From assembly GCF_039519235.1 (NCBI RefSeq), contig NZ_CP154351.1, positions 1,674,001-1,738,000 of the forward strand: DNA of 64,000 nt, in the 5' to 3' direction. The notes under the pieces were generated by a model. That model had not been told where the DNA came from, did not search any database, and saw only the letters and a program-made list of their open reading frames with translations. The position numbers and the translations under genes are program-made. Positions 42,356-51,460 of this stretch are shown here, one piece after another; positions within the stretch are counted from its first letter, which is position 1, and every line of letters begins with the position of its first letter. The stretch comes from Micrococcus sp. 2A. Its GTDB lineage: Bacteria; Actinomycetota; Actinomycetes; Actinomycetales; Micrococcaceae.

Positions 42356-43711
42356 TCAGGCCTCCGGGGGCTCGACGGCGGCGTCAGCGGCGGTGCCGTC
42401 GGACCCCGCCTGGTGCTCGGCGAGCCCTCGCACCGGCGCGTCCACGGCCGACGTCGTGGGGCGCACCGAGCCGTCCCGCATCACCTTGGAGCAGCAGTCC
42501 GGACGGCACACGTCGTACCAGGCCGGGAAGCAGCCCTGGGCGGCGCGGCCCTCGCGGCGGCCCAGGCGCTCCTCCACGATGTCCACGAGCCCGGCCACGA
42601 AGCGCGGGTCCGCCCCCGGGGTCGGGGTGCGGCGGAAGCCGACGCCCAGCTCGGCCGCGGTGTCCTTCGCCTCGGTGTCGAGGTCCCACACGACCTCCAT
42701 GTGGTCCGACACGAAGCCCAGCGGCACGACCACGAAGCCCGCCACCGCGCGGCCCGTCTCGTCCACCGGCGCCTCGGGGCCGGCCAGGTTCTCCATGGCG
42801 TCGTTGATGTCCGGCTCGAGCCACGGCACCGACGGCGGGCCGGAGCGGGACTGGTACACCAGGGACCAGTCGACGTCCTCGCCACCCGGCACGCCCGCGA
42901 GGATCTCGCGGGCCACGTCCAGGTGCTGCGCGGAGTAGACGTCCGCGCCCTCGACCTCGCCCGGCTCGCCGCCGGCGGCCTCGCGGAGCGCGGCGGCGGT
43001 GCCGCGCGGCCCGGCCGCGGCGGCGTCGGAGACGGGGATCGAGTGGGTGGCGAACAGCACGTGGATCCGGGCGTCCTCGCCGAGCTCCGCGCGCAGGGAC
43101 GCCAGGTCGGCGGCGAGACCCTCGCGGAAGGGGGCGATGAAACCGGGGTGGTTGAAGTACTGGCGCGTCTTGTCCAGGTCCACCTTCCCCTCCAGGCCGG
43201 TCTTCTCCATCGCCATGCCCATGTCCTCGCGGTACTGGCGGCACGAGGAGTAGCAGGAGTAGGCCGAGGTGGTGACGGTGAGGATCCGGCGATGGCCGTC
43301 CTCGTGCATCTGGCGCAGCGCGTCCGGGACGTACGGCTCCCAGTTGCGGTTGCCCCAGTAGACGGGCAGGTCCATGCCACGGGAGGCCAGCTCGGCCTCG
43401 ATCGCGGCCTTCAGCACCCGGTTCTGCCCGTTGATGGGGCTGACCCCGCCGTTGGCGCGGTAGTGGGTGGCCACCTCCTCGAGGCGCTCGTCAGGGATCC
43501 CGCGGCCGCGCGTGACGTTGCGCAGGAACGGGATCACGTCCTCCTGGCCCTCGGGCCCGCCGAAGGAGGCGAGCAGCAGCGCGTCGTACTCCTTGGGCGC
43601 CATGGCGCCCGCGGCGTCGTAGTCGAGGCCCGGCTCGGCCCGCTCGACCTCGATCGGTCCGGACGGGATCGTCTCGGCGGGGGCGCCCCCCGCGGCGTTC
43701 TGTCCGCTCAT
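42356..43711 (-). CDS. hemH: Ferrochelatase (coproporphyrin III type)
   Basis: A 451-residue HemH/CpfC. LLLASFGGPEGQEDV opens the core after a ~40-residue extension. The catalytic His lies in FATHSIPVSD and the Glu region in VVPLGFVSDHMEVVWD. Cysteines in CFPAWYDVCRPDCCSK plus an earlier YSSCRQY match the [2Fe-2S] ligands of actinobacterial ferrochelatases. In organisms with HemQ the enzyme inserts iron into coproporphyrin III. The start overlaps the hemQ stop by 1 bp. Confidence 0.95.
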   Translation of the reverse strand: MSGQNAAGGAPAETIPSGPIEVERAEPGLDYDAAGAMAPKEYDALLLASFGGPEGQEDVIPFLRNVTRGRGIPDERLEEVATHYRANGGVSPINGQNRVLKAAIEAELASRGMDLPVYWGNRNWEPYVPDALRQMHEDGHRRILTVTTSAYSCYSSCRQYREDMGMAMEKTGLEGKVDLDKTRQYFNHPGFIAPFREGLAADLASLRAELGEDARIHVLFATHSIPVSDAAAAGPRGTAAALREAAGGEPGEVEGADVYSAQHLDVAREILAGVPGGEDVDWSLVYQSRSGPPSVPWLEPDINDAMENLAGPEAPVDETGRAVAGFVVVPLGFVSDHMEVVWDLDTEAKDTAAELGVGFRRTPTPGADPRFVAGLVDIVEERLGRREGRAAQGCFPAWYDVCRPDCCSKVMRDGSVRPTTSAVDAPVRGLAEHQAGSDGTAADAAVEPPEA

Positions 43712-44427
43712 CAGGCCAGCACCTCCAGCAGCTCGGCGGTCTCCACACGGCGGCCCGTGTAGAACGGGACCTCCTCGCGCACGTGCATGCGCGTCTCGTT
43801 GTTGCGCAGGTGGCGCATCATGTCCACGAGGTCCTTCAGCTCCGGAGCCTCCAGGCCCAGCAGCCACTCCCAGTCGTTGAGGCCGAACGCGCTCGTGGTG
43901 TTGGCCCACACCTGCGGGAAGTCCTGGCCCAGCTTGCCGTGCTCGCGCAGCATGCGGGCGCGCTCCTTGGGGTCGAGCAGGTACCAGTCGTACGAGCGGA
44001 CGAACGGGTAGAAGCACAGCCAGTCCAGCGGCTTGCGGCCCATCGCGAAGGCCGGCACGTGCTCCTTGTTGAACTCCGCCATCCGGTCCGCACCCATCGC
44101 GGACATCACCGTGGTGGTGCGCTCCAGGAGGCGGGTGCGGCGCAGGGCGCGGATGCCGGACTGCAGGTCCTCGGGGGTCTGCGAGTACATCCACACCATG
44201 ACGTCGCCGGCCTCGCGCATGCCGGAGATGTCGTAGGTGCCGCGCACGGTCACGCCGCGGCCGGCGAGGCCCTCGACGACGGCGTCGAACTCCTTGACCG
44301 CCTTGCGCGCCTCCTTGCCGGACAGGTCCAGCCAGCCCGGCTCACCCTGCGGGCGGGCGAACATCGTATAGGTGGTGAACCAGTCCTTGCCGGCGGCGGC
44401 AGGAGTGGTGGTCGCGTCCTGGGTCAT
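43711..44427 (-). CDS. hemQ: Coproheme decarboxylase (ChdC/HemQ)
   Basis: A 238-residue chlorite-dismutase-family protein that converts coproheme to heme b. The catalytic Tyr lies in CFYPFVRSYDWYLLDP and the heme-ligand His in ARMLREHGKLG, followed by SAFGLNDWEWLLG. No chlorite-cleaving distal Arg context was recognised. Its presence identifies the coproporphyrin-dependent branch. The ATG at 44427 gives the family's typical length; it overlaps hemY by 4 bp. Confidence 0.95.
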   Translation of the reverse strand: MTQDATTTPAAAGKDWFTTYTMFARPQGEPGWLDLSGKEARKAVKEFDAVVEGLAGRGVTVRGTYDISGMREAGDVMVWMYSQTPEDLQSGIRALRRTRLLERTTTVMSAMGADRMAEFNKEHVPAFAMGRKPLDWLCFYPFVRSYDWYLLDPKERARMLREHGKLGQDFPQVWANTTSAFGLNDWEWLLGLEAPELKDLVDMMRHLRNNETRMHVREEVPFYTGRRVETAELLEVLA

Positions 44428-45974
44428 GGTGTTCCGTCCTCGTTCATCTCGTCGTTCTTCGTCGTTGCGTCCAGATCGGCTCGGGCACCGTCGGCCGCGA
44501 ACACGGCCTCCACCCCGGCCACGATGGCGGCCAGGCCGGTCCCGTGCACCCAGCTTCCCACCGCGTCCAGGCCCGGCACGGGCGCGGCCCATGCGAGCAG
44601 CGCGTCGGTAGCCTCCCGATCGGGCCCGGCCTGGGGCGGGATGGAGTGGCGCCAGCGCGTGACGGCGCGGGCCACCACGTCCTGCTCGGCCAGCGGCACC
44701 CCGGTGAGGGCGGCGGCATCGGCGAGGCCCTGGGTGAGGAGCTCCTCATCCCCGGAGCGGGGGCCGAGCTGCTCGTCCCCGCCGCCGTGGCGCCCGTAGG
44801 AGAGACGCAGCACGTGCCGGTGCGGGTGGCGCGGCTCGCCGTCGGCGCCGGGACGGGCCACGACGTCGCGCAGCCAGTCCCACTTGACGGTCGCGTGGGT
44901 GAGGGCCTTCGCCGCCACATCGGTGCCCTCGGCCACGAGCACGCCCGTGCCGCGCGGGGCGGCGTCGAGCCCGGGGGCGTCGACCACGAAGGTGGCGAGC
45001 GCGACGCCGTCGGACAGTGCCGGCCCGTCAGCCTCGCCGAGCACGCCGTGGGAGAGCGGGGAGAGCAGGTCCCATGCGGTGGACCCGTCCACGGCGAGGA
45101 CCACGCGGTCCACGTCGAGCCCGCGCACCACCTCGTCGTCGCGGTCGGAGATCTGGGCCCACCACCCCTCACCCACGCGGGAGAGGGCGGCCACGCGCAC
45201 GCCGCGGAGCACGGCGACCCCGTCCTCGCGGAGGGACTCCACGAGGCGTGTCGTCAGGCGGTTCATGCCGCCCTCGAGGCCGGCGACGGCGGCGCCGGGC
45301 GTGGCGCCCCCGCGCAGGGCCGCGACGCCGGCGGCGAGGCCGCCCTGGGCGACCGCGGCCGCGAGCAGGCCTGGCGCCACGCGCTCCACGTCCACCACGG
45401 CGGGGTCGGCGGAGTGCACGCCGCCGACCACGGGGCCCACGAGGCGCGTGAGCACCTCCTCCCCCATCCGGTCGGCGACCAGTTCGGCGACGGTGACGGG
45501 GCGGCCCGCGGCGAGGGCCTCGGTCCACCGGTCCATCGGCGCGTGCGCGTCGGCCCGGGCGCGCTCGAGCCCCGCGGGGCTCAGGGCCCGGGCGAGGTCG
45601 TCGGCGTCGAGGTCGCCGGGGATGCCCAGGAGGCCCAGGCGGGGGGCCGGCACCGTGGCCTCCGGGCCGTGGAGCCACGAGCCCAGCGGGGCGGGCGCGA
45701 CGATGCGGCCGCCGAGCCCAAGCTCCTCCAGGAGGGCCCGCACGGCGGTTCCGCGCACCGCGAACGACTCCGCGCCGCCGTCGAGCTCCAGGGCCTGGGT
45801 GCATCCCGTCCCGGACTGCGAGATCGAGGGGACGTCGAGGAAGCGGGAGGACAGCGCGCCGCCGAGCACCGAGGTGGCCTCGGCGAGGGTGACGTCCCAG
45901 CCCGCCTGGTGCAGCCGGCGGGCGGAGAGCAGGCCGGCGATGCCGCCGCCCACCACGAGGGCCGTCCCGCTCAC
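44424..45974 (-). CDS. hemY: Coproporphyrinogen/protoporphyrinogen oxidase (CgoX/HemY)
   Basis: A 516-residue FAD enzyme. The N-terminal dinucleotide fold ALVVGGGIAGLLSARRL and the C-terminal GSWVHGTGLAAIVAGVEA frame the flavin site; GGMNRLTTRLVESL lies mid-protein. In this pathway it oxidises coproporphyrinogen III to coproporphyrin III. The GTG start overlaps the hemE stop (GTGA). Confidence 0.93.
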   Translation of the reverse strand: MSGTALVVGGGIAGLLSARRLHQAGWDVTLAEATSVLGGALSSRFLDVPSISQSGTGCTQALELDGGAESFAVRGTAVRALLEELGLGGRIVAPAPLGSWLHGPEATVPAPRLGLLGIPGDLDADDLARALSPAGLERARADAHAPMDRWTEALAAGRPVTVAELVADRMGEEVLTRLVGPVVGGVHSADPAVVDVERVAPGLLAAAVAQGGLAAGVAALRGGATPGAAVAGLEGGMNRLTTRLVESLREDGVAVLRGVRVAALSRVGEGWWAQISDRDDEVVRGLDVDRVVLAVDGSTAWDLLSPLSHGVLGEADGPALSDGVALATFVVDAPGLDAAPRGTGVLVAEGTDVAAKALTHATVKWDWLRDVVARPGADGEPRHPHRHVLRLSYGRHGGGDEQLGPRSGDEELLTQGLADAAALTGVPLAEQDVVARAVTRWRHSIPPQAGPDREATDALLAWAAPVPGLDAVGSWVHGTGLAAIVAGVEAVFAADGARADLDATTKNDEMNEDGTP

Positions 45975-47164
45975 GCGCGCCCCCCCGGGGTCGCGGGGAT
46001 CGAGTGCACGAGCTCGACCACGCGGGTGAGCACGTCCGGGTCGGTCTCGGGCGGCACCCCGTGGGCCAGGTTCACCACGTGGCCGGGGGCCGCCGCGCCG
46101 GAGGCGACGACGCCGCGCACGTGCGCCTCGAGCACGGGCCACGGGGCGGCGAGGAGGGCCGGGTCGACGTTGCCCTGCAACGGGACCGCACCGCGCCCGT
46201 CGGCGCCCGGATTCGCGCGGAGGCGGCGATCGGCCTCGGTGAGCGTGAGGCGGTGGTCGACGCCGACGGCGGAGGCGCCGGCGTCGCGCATGTGGTGGAG
46301 GAAGTCGCCCGTGCCGGTGCCGAAGTGCAGCAGCGGCGCGCCCCCGGGCACGCCCGGGCCGGCCATGTCGCCCACGTGGGCGAGGGCCGCGGCCGAGTGC
46401 GCCTGGACGTGCTCGAGGTAGTCGTCCGCGGAGAGCGAGCCGGCCCACGAGTCGAACAGCTGGGCCGCCGAAGCGCCGGCCTCGAGCTGCGCACGGAGGA
46501 ACTGGCCGGAGACCCGCGCGGCCCAGCCGGCCAGCGCCGCCCACGCCTGCGGATCGCCGTGCATCATGCGGCGCGGCCCGAAGTGGTCTCGGGAGGGACG
46601 GCCCTCCACCATGTAGGCGGCCAGCGTGAAGGGGGCGCCCGCGAAGCCGATGAGCGGCCGGTCCCCGAGCTCGGCGACGGTGGCGGCGACGGCCTCGCGG
46701 ATCACGTCCAGGGCGGAGTCCTCGAGGTCCGGCAGCGCCGCGGCGTCCCGGGCGGTGCGCACGGGGGCGCCCAGCACGGGGCCCACACCGGGCTGGATCT
46801 CGACGTCCACGCCGGCGAGCTTCAACGGCACCACGATGTCGGAGAAGAAGATGGCCGCGTCCACGTCGTGGCGCCGCACGGGCTGGAGGGTGATCTCCCG
46901 GACGAGCTCGGGCATGAGGCAGGACTCGAGCATGCCGACGCCCTCACGGACCTTCTTGTACTCCGGCAGCGATCGGCCGGCCTGGCGCATGAACCACACG
47001 GGGCGGCGGGAGGGCTGCTGGCCGCGCAGCGCCCGGATGAGCGGGCTGGCCGCGGTGGAGCGAGCGGTGTCGCCCGTGCGGAGCGGGTGCCCGGCGGGGA
47101 GCGCGGGGGCGGGGACGCCGGCGTCCGGCGTGCCGCCCTCGGGAGTCAGAGGATCAGTGGACAT
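45971..47164 (-). CDS. hemE: Uroporphyrinogen decarboxylase
   Basis: A 397-residue HemE. The signature PVWFMRQAGRSLPEY is present near residue 60, with FFSDIVVPLKLAG, GFAGAPFTLAAYMVEG, DSWAGSLSADDY and the C-terminal VNLAHGVPPETDPDVL. An unusual ~40-residue Pro/Ala-rich N-terminal extension precedes the core. It is first of the hemE-Y-Q-H-C-D run and is divergent from hemA across 93 bp. Confidence 0.96.
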   Translation of the reverse strand: MSTDPLTPEGGTPDAGVPAPALPAGHPLRTGDTARSTAASPLIRALRGQQPSRRPVWFMRQAGRSLPEYKKVREGVGMLESCLMPELVREITLQPVRRHDVDAAIFFSDIVVPLKLAGVDVEIQPGVGPVLGAPVRTARDAAALPDLEDSALDVIREAVAATVAELGDRPLIGFAGAPFTLAAYMVEGRPSRDHFGPRRMMHGDPQAWAALAGWAARVSGQFLRAQLEAGASAAQLFDSWAGSLSADDYLEHVQAHSAAALAHVGDMAGPGVPGGAPLLHFGTGTGDFLHHMRDAGASAVGVDHRLTLTEADRRLRANPGADGRGAVPLQGNVDPALLAAPWPVLEAHVRGVVASGAAAPGHVVNLAHGVPPETDPDVLTRVVELVHSIPATPGGRA

Positions 47165-47257
47165 GACCCCATCCTCGCACCGGCTCCGCCCGCAGGCATA
47201 TCGCGACGGCTGTGACGCGGGCCGCGTTCCCTGCCGATCCGGCCGCCGGCGCGTAGG

Positions 47258-48628
47258 ATGGCTGGCGCTGTGACTGTCTTCTCCCTGGTGGCCTCGCACC
47301 ACGACCTCGACCTGGACACGGTGGCCCGCTTGAGCGCGGGGACCACCGGCGTCTGCTCCGCCCTGCCCTCCCCCGCCACGGCGGGGGCGGTGGTGCTGGC
47401 CACCTGCAACCGCGTGGAGGTCTATGCGGAGGCCTCCGAGGGGCGGGTGGAGGAGGCGCGGGAGCACCTCGTGGCCGCCATCGCCGAGAGCAGCAGCCTG
47501 CCGGACGACTCCGTGCGCGGCGCGTTCCGCGTGCTCGGCGCCGATGCCACGGCCCGCCACCTCTTCGAGGTCGGCGCGGGACTGGACTCCGCCGTGGTGG
47601 GCGAGCGGGAGATCGCCGGCCAGGTGCGCCGCGCGCTCCTGGACGCCCGAGAGAAGGGCACGGCCTCCGGCTCGCTCGTCCGCCTCTTCGAGGCCGCCAC
47701 GCGCACCGCCAAGGACGTGGGCTCCCAGACGGCGCTCGGCGCCACCGGCCGCTCCGTGGTCTCCGTGGCCCTGGACCTCACCGAGGAGCTGCGCGGCCTG
47801 CACGACGCCGACGCGCGCGACGCCTTCTGGGCCGATGCCTCCGTCCTGCTGATCGGCACCGGCGCCTACGCCGGGACGACCCTGGCCCAGCTGGCCGACC
47901 GCGGCGCCGTCGCCGTCGGCGTGCACTCCGCGTCCGGGCGCGCCGAGCAGTTCGTGGCGGACCGCGGCGGCTGGGCGCTCCCGCTCGGCGGGGAGAACGT
48001 GGCCGGGGCCGTCGCCGAGGCCGACGTGATCATCGGCTCCTCCGGCGGGGACCGGCAGATCAGCCCCGAGCGCCTCGCCCAGCTGCGCGAGGACTCCGCG
48101 CACCCCCTCACGGTGGTGGACCTGGCCCTGTCCCGAGACTTCGACCCCGCGGTCGCCGAGGTGGAGGGCGTGGACCTGATCACCCTCGAGTCCGTCCGCC
48201 TGGCCGCGCCCGAGCAGGCGCGCGCCGCCGTGGACGAGGCGCGCTCCCTCGTGGACGGCGCCGTCGCCGAGTACTCGGCCGCCCAGCGCAGCCGCAGCGC
48301 GGACGCCGCGATCAAGGCCCTGCGGCGCCACACCCTCACAGCCCTCGACCACGAGATGGAGCGGGTCCGGGCGCGCCACGGGTGCACCGCCGCGTCCGAG
48401 GAGGTGGAGTTCGCCCTGCGCCGCATGGTGAACCAGTTCCTCCACGGACCGAGCGTGCGGGCCAAGGAGCTCGCCGCCCAGGGCAGGCTCGAGGAGTACG
48501 AGCGCGCCCTCGAGGTGCTGTTCGACATCGCCCCGCCCTCGGCCGCGCCCGCCCCGGCCCCCGCCGAGGAGGCCTGCCCGGCCCACCGCGCCGCGGAGGA
48601 CGGGCCGGGCGCGGCCCGCACCGCATGA
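47258..48628 (+). CDS. hemA: Glutamyl-tRNA reductase
   Basis: A 456-residue HemA that makes glutamate-1-semialdehyde from Glu-tRNA. The catalytic Cys lies in VVLATCNRVEVYAE, with GLDSAVVGEREIAGQVRRAL and the NADPH fold LLIGTGAYAGTTL. A GTG at 47270, starting VTVFSLVASHHDLD, is an equally good start; TAGGAT (47254-47259) is a likely -10. The last ~30 residues are Ala/Pro-rich. It overlaps the TetR gene by 4 bp. Confidence 0.95.
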   Translation: MAGAVTVFSLVASHHDLDLDTVARLSAGTTGVCSALPSPATAGAVVLATCNRVEVYAEASEGRVEEAREHLVAAIAESSSLPDDSVRGAFRVLGADATARHLFEVGAGLDSAVVGEREIAGQVRRALLDAREKGTASGSLVRLFEAATRTAKDVGSQTALGATGRSVVSVALDLTEELRGLHDADARDAFWADASVLLIGTGAYAGTTLAQLADRGAVAVGVHSASGRAEQFVADRGGWALPLGGENVAGAVAEADVIIGSSGGDRQISPERLAQLREDSAHPLTVVDLALSRDFDPAVAEVEGVDLITLESVRLAAPEQARAAVDEARSLVDGAVAEYSAAQRSRSADAAIKALRRHTLTALDHEMERVRARHGCTAASEEVEFALRRMVNQFLHGPSVRAKELAAQGRLEEYERALEVLFDIAPPSAAPAPAPAEEACPAHRAAEDGPGAARTA

Positions 48629-49272
48629 GCGTGCACCCCGGTGAGGGGGCGGGCCCGCGCGAGCGGACCGTGCGGATGCCGCGCGCCCAGCGGCGCCGCC
48701 AGCTCCTCGGGTGCGCACGCGGCGTGTTCGTGGAGCACGGCTACGCCGGCACGGCCATGGACCAGATCGCGGAGGCGGCCGCCGTCTCCAAGCCCGTGCT
48801 CTACCAGCACTTCCTCGGCAAGCACGAGCTCTTCCTCGAGCTGCTGGACACCGAGGTGGCCGACCTCACGGGCCGCCTCACGGCGGCCATGTCCTCCCCC
48901 GGCGACAACCGTCACCGCGTGCACGCCACGGTGGAGGCGGTCTTCGCCTACATGGGATCCCCCGGGCGCTCCCACCGGCTGCTCTTCGACTCCGGCGCCG
49001 AGCACGACCCCGAGGTGCGCGCACGCGTCGAGGCGGTCGAGCGCGCCGTGGCCTCCCAGGTGAGCCGCATCCTCGCCGAGGACACGCGCGTGGGCGACGC
49101 CGAGGCGGAGATCCTCTCCCGCGGCCTCGTGGCGTACGTGCTCGGCGCCGCTCGCCACTGGGCGGACCGGCTCGAAGCGGGTCGCCGCCCGGACGCCGCG
49201 CGGACGGCCGCGATCGTGGACGCCCTGCTGTGGACCGGGCTCTCCCACCTGCCCACCGGACGCGCCGCCTGA
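48625..49272 (+). CDS. TetR-family transcriptional regulator
   Basis: A 215-residue TetR protein with an N-terminal HTH (FVEHGYAGTAMDQIAEAAAV followed by SKPVLYQHFLGKHELF) and a larger ligand-binding C-terminal domain. It is translationally coupled to hemA, but regulation of heme genes is only a possibility. The ligand is unknown. Confidence 0.88.
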   Translation: MSVHPGEGAGPRERTVRMPRAQRRRQLLGCARGVFVEHGYAGTAMDQIAEAAAVSKPVLYQHFLGKHELFLELLDTEVADLTGRLTAAMSSPGDNRHRVHATVEAVFAYMGSPGRSHRLLFDSGAEHDPEVRARVEAVERAVASQVSRILAEDTRVGDAEAEILSRGLVAYVLGAARHWADRLEAGRRPDAARTAAIVDALLWTGLSHLPTGRAA

Positions 49273-49381
49273 CGGGGAGGGCGCCGCCGCCTCCGCGGAT
49301 GCCGCCCGGTTACGCCACGCGCGTGAACCCCGCCCCCGCCGCATGAGGCGACAGGGCCGTCCCGTAGGCTGACCGCACATC

Positions 49382-49409
49382 CGCTGCGCGGACGCGTGTC
49401 CGCGCAGCG
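49382..49409 (+). promoter_or_regulatory. Perfect stem-loop in the DUF3107 leader
   Basis: CGCTGCGCGGAC and GTCCGCGCAGCG form 12-bp perfect arms around a 4-nt GCGT loop. A TAGGCT -10 box (49365-49370) would place the transcript start at about 49377, so the hairpin would be at the very 5' end of the mRNA, 36 nt before the ATG. Confidence 0.6.
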
Positions 49410-49445
49410 AGGAGTCCACGCACGAGGGAAGAGTGAGGTCCACCC

Positions 49446-49670
49446 ATGGAGATCCGCATCGGAGTGCAGCACGTCGGCCGTGAGGTCGTCCTGGAGAGCG
49501 AGCAGACCGCCGAGGAGGTGCGCGCCCTCGTGGACGCCGCCCTCGCCGCCGGCTCCCTCCTGAGCCTGACGGACGTCAAGGGCCGCCAGGTCGTGGTCCC
49601 GGGCTCGAACATCGGGTTCGTGGAGATCGGCGCCAAGAAGTCCGGCCCCCTGGGCTTCGCGGCCTCCTGA
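49446..49670 (+). CDS. DUF3107 family protein
   Basis: A 74-residue protein typical of actinobacteria (MEIRIGVQHVGREVVLE, VVVPGSNIGFVEIGAKKSG), close to full family length. The function is unknown. It has its own promoter (TAGGCT at 49365) and an unusual leader hairpin. The RNB ribonuclease gene follows after 18 bp, so they are probably cotranscribed. Confidence 0.88.
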   Translation: MEIRIGVQHVGREVVLESEQTAEEVRALVDAALAAGSLLSLTDVKGRQVVVPGSNIGFVEIGAKKSGPLGFAAS

Positions 49671-49688
49671 TCTGCGGGCCGCGCCGCC

Positions 49689-51203
49689 ATGCCCCACCAC
49701 GCCGTCGAGGTGCGCGGGTCTGAGGACGCCGCGCTGACCGAGCGTCTGGCCGCCCTCCGGGTCGAGCTCGACCTGCCGGGCGGCTTCGCCGCGCCCGTGC
49801 TCGCCGAGGCCGAGGAGTCCGCCGCCGCGGTGCTCGCCTCCCTCGGCTCGGACGCGGAGCGGGACGACCTCACGGCCGTCCCCTTCGTCACCGTGGACCC
49901 ATCCGGGTCCACGGACCTCGACCAGGCGCTGCACATCGCGGCCGCCGAGGGCGGTCGGCTCACGGTGCGCTACGCGATCGCCGACGTGCCCGCCTTCGTC
50001 GCGCCCGAGGGCGAGGTGGACCGCGAGGCCCGGCGTCGTGGCCAGACCGTGTACCTGCCGGACGGCCGCGTCCCCCTGCACCCAGAGGTGCTGAGCGAGG
50101 ACGCCGCGTCGCTGCTGCCCGACGTCGACCGTCCCGCGTTCGTGTGGACGTTCACGCTCGCCGTGGACGGGGCCGTGGAGCGCACCGCGCTGGTGCGCTC
50201 CCGCGTGCGATCGCGGGCCCAGCTCACGTACGAGCAGGTGCAGGCCTTCCTGGACTCCCCGGACGCGCCCGAGGCGGCGGCCTGGCCGGAGGAGCTCCGC
50301 GCGTCGATCGCCCTGCTGCCGGAGGTCGGGCGACGGCGCACCGCGCAGGAGGTCGCCCGCGGCGGCGCGTCCCTGAACATGCCGGACCAGGAGATCCACG
50401 TGGTGGACGGCCGGTACGAGATCAGCCAGCGCATCCCGCTGCCGGCCGAGGACCACAATGCCCAGCTCTCCCTGATGACGGGCATGGAGGCGGCCCGCAT
50501 CATGCTCGACGGCGGCGTCGGCGTCCTGCGCACCATGCCCGCCCCGGACACCGAGGCGGTCGCCGCGTTCCGCGCCCGCACCCGCGCGCTGGGGCATCCG
50601 TGGGAGGAGGGCGCCGACTACGGGGCCTACCTGCGCACCGTCGACCCCCGCGAGCCGCGCCACCTCGCCGTCCTCCACGCCGCCACGTCCCTGTTCCGCG
50701 GAGCCGGGTACACCGCCTTCGACGCCGAGGCCGAGGATCCCGCCCTGCGCGCCCTCCCCGCGGATCCCGAGCAGGCCGCCCTGGCCGCGCCCTACGCGCA
50801 CGCCACCGCACCCCTGCGGCGCCTCGTGGACCGCTTCGTGCTGGCCGTGTGCCACGCCCTCGTGAGCGGCGCGCCGGTGCCTGCGTGGGCCCGCCGGGCG
50901 CTGCCCGAGCTCCCCGCCCTGATGCAGGACGCCGGCCGGCGCGCCTCGGCCGCGGACCGCGCGGCCGGCGACCTCGTGGAGGCGGCCGAGCTCTCGGAGC
51001 ACGTCGGCGCCGAGCTGGAGGGCGTCGTCGTGCGCTCCGGCGGGGAGTCCGCGGACGTGCAGCTCGCCCAGCCCCCCGTGGCCGTGCGCGTGCCGGCCGC
51101 GGCGGAGCCCGGCACCCGCGTGCGGATCCGGATCGACGCGGTGGACGTGGCCTCCGGGAAGGTCACGGCCACCGGGGTAGACTGGCCCCACAGCTCACGC
51201 TGA
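49689..51203 (+). CDS. RNB-domain 3'-5' exoribonuclease (RNase II family)
   Basis: A 504-residue protein. The catalytic stretch FVTVDPSGSTDLDQALHI carries the Asp cluster, and PVPAFV.. and PLHPEVLSEDAASLLP are typical of RNB; the C-terminal core has APLRRLVDRFVL. It lacks the cold-shock and S1 domains of classical RNase II, leaving a short C-terminal barrel-like end. It likely degrades RNA 3' ends. Confidence 0.88.
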   Translation: MPHHAVEVRGSEDAALTERLAALRVELDLPGGFAAPVLAEAEESAAAVLASLGSDAERDDLTAVPFVTVDPSGSTDLDQALHIAAAEGGRLTVRYAIADVPAFVAPEGEVDREARRRGQTVYLPDGRVPLHPEVLSEDAASLLPDVDRPAFVWTFTLAVDGAVERTALVRSRVRSRAQLTYEQVQAFLDSPDAPEAAAWPEELRASIALLPEVGRRRTAQEVARGGASLNMPDQEIHVVDGRYEISQRIPLPAEDHNAQLSLMTGMEAARIMLDGGVGVLRTMPAPDTEAVAAFRARTRALGHPWEEGADYGAYLRTVDPREPRHLAVLHAATSLFRGAGYTAFDAEAEDPALRALPADPEQAALAAPYAHATAPLRRLVDRFVLAVCHALVSGAPVPAWARRALPELPALMQDAGRRASAADRAAGDLVEAAELSEHVGAELEGVVVRSGGESADVQLAQPPVAVRVPAAAEPGTRVRIRIDAVDVASGKVTATGVDWPHSSR

Positions 51204-51460
51204 CCCCTGGGATGACCGGTCGCATCTGATCACCCACGAACCCCACTCGCCGCAGCGCTCCACGGTCCCTCGTGTCCGAGGCTCCTCGGCGGGTGACCGA
51301 CCTGCCGGATCCGGCATGGCCCGCCTTCGCACGGCGCGGTCGAGACCGAGTCCAGGGGGCATCGCCCCCGCCCTTCCGCGATCGGCTCCACCACCGCGCG
51401 CACGGCGTGGCCGGGCCCACCCGCCCGTCGCTGCGACGCACGAGACGATCGCGAGTCACC

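Noticed and set aside
41132..43762. An 876-codon plus-strand frame opposite hemC and hemH
   Set aside because: It has His/Arg/Gly/Val-rich antisense composition, and both hem genes are certain.
51204..51460. A small gene or leader peptide upstream of the DEAD-box helicase
   Set aside because: The open frame there is only an upstream extension of the helicase frame, with no ribosome site or family resemblance.
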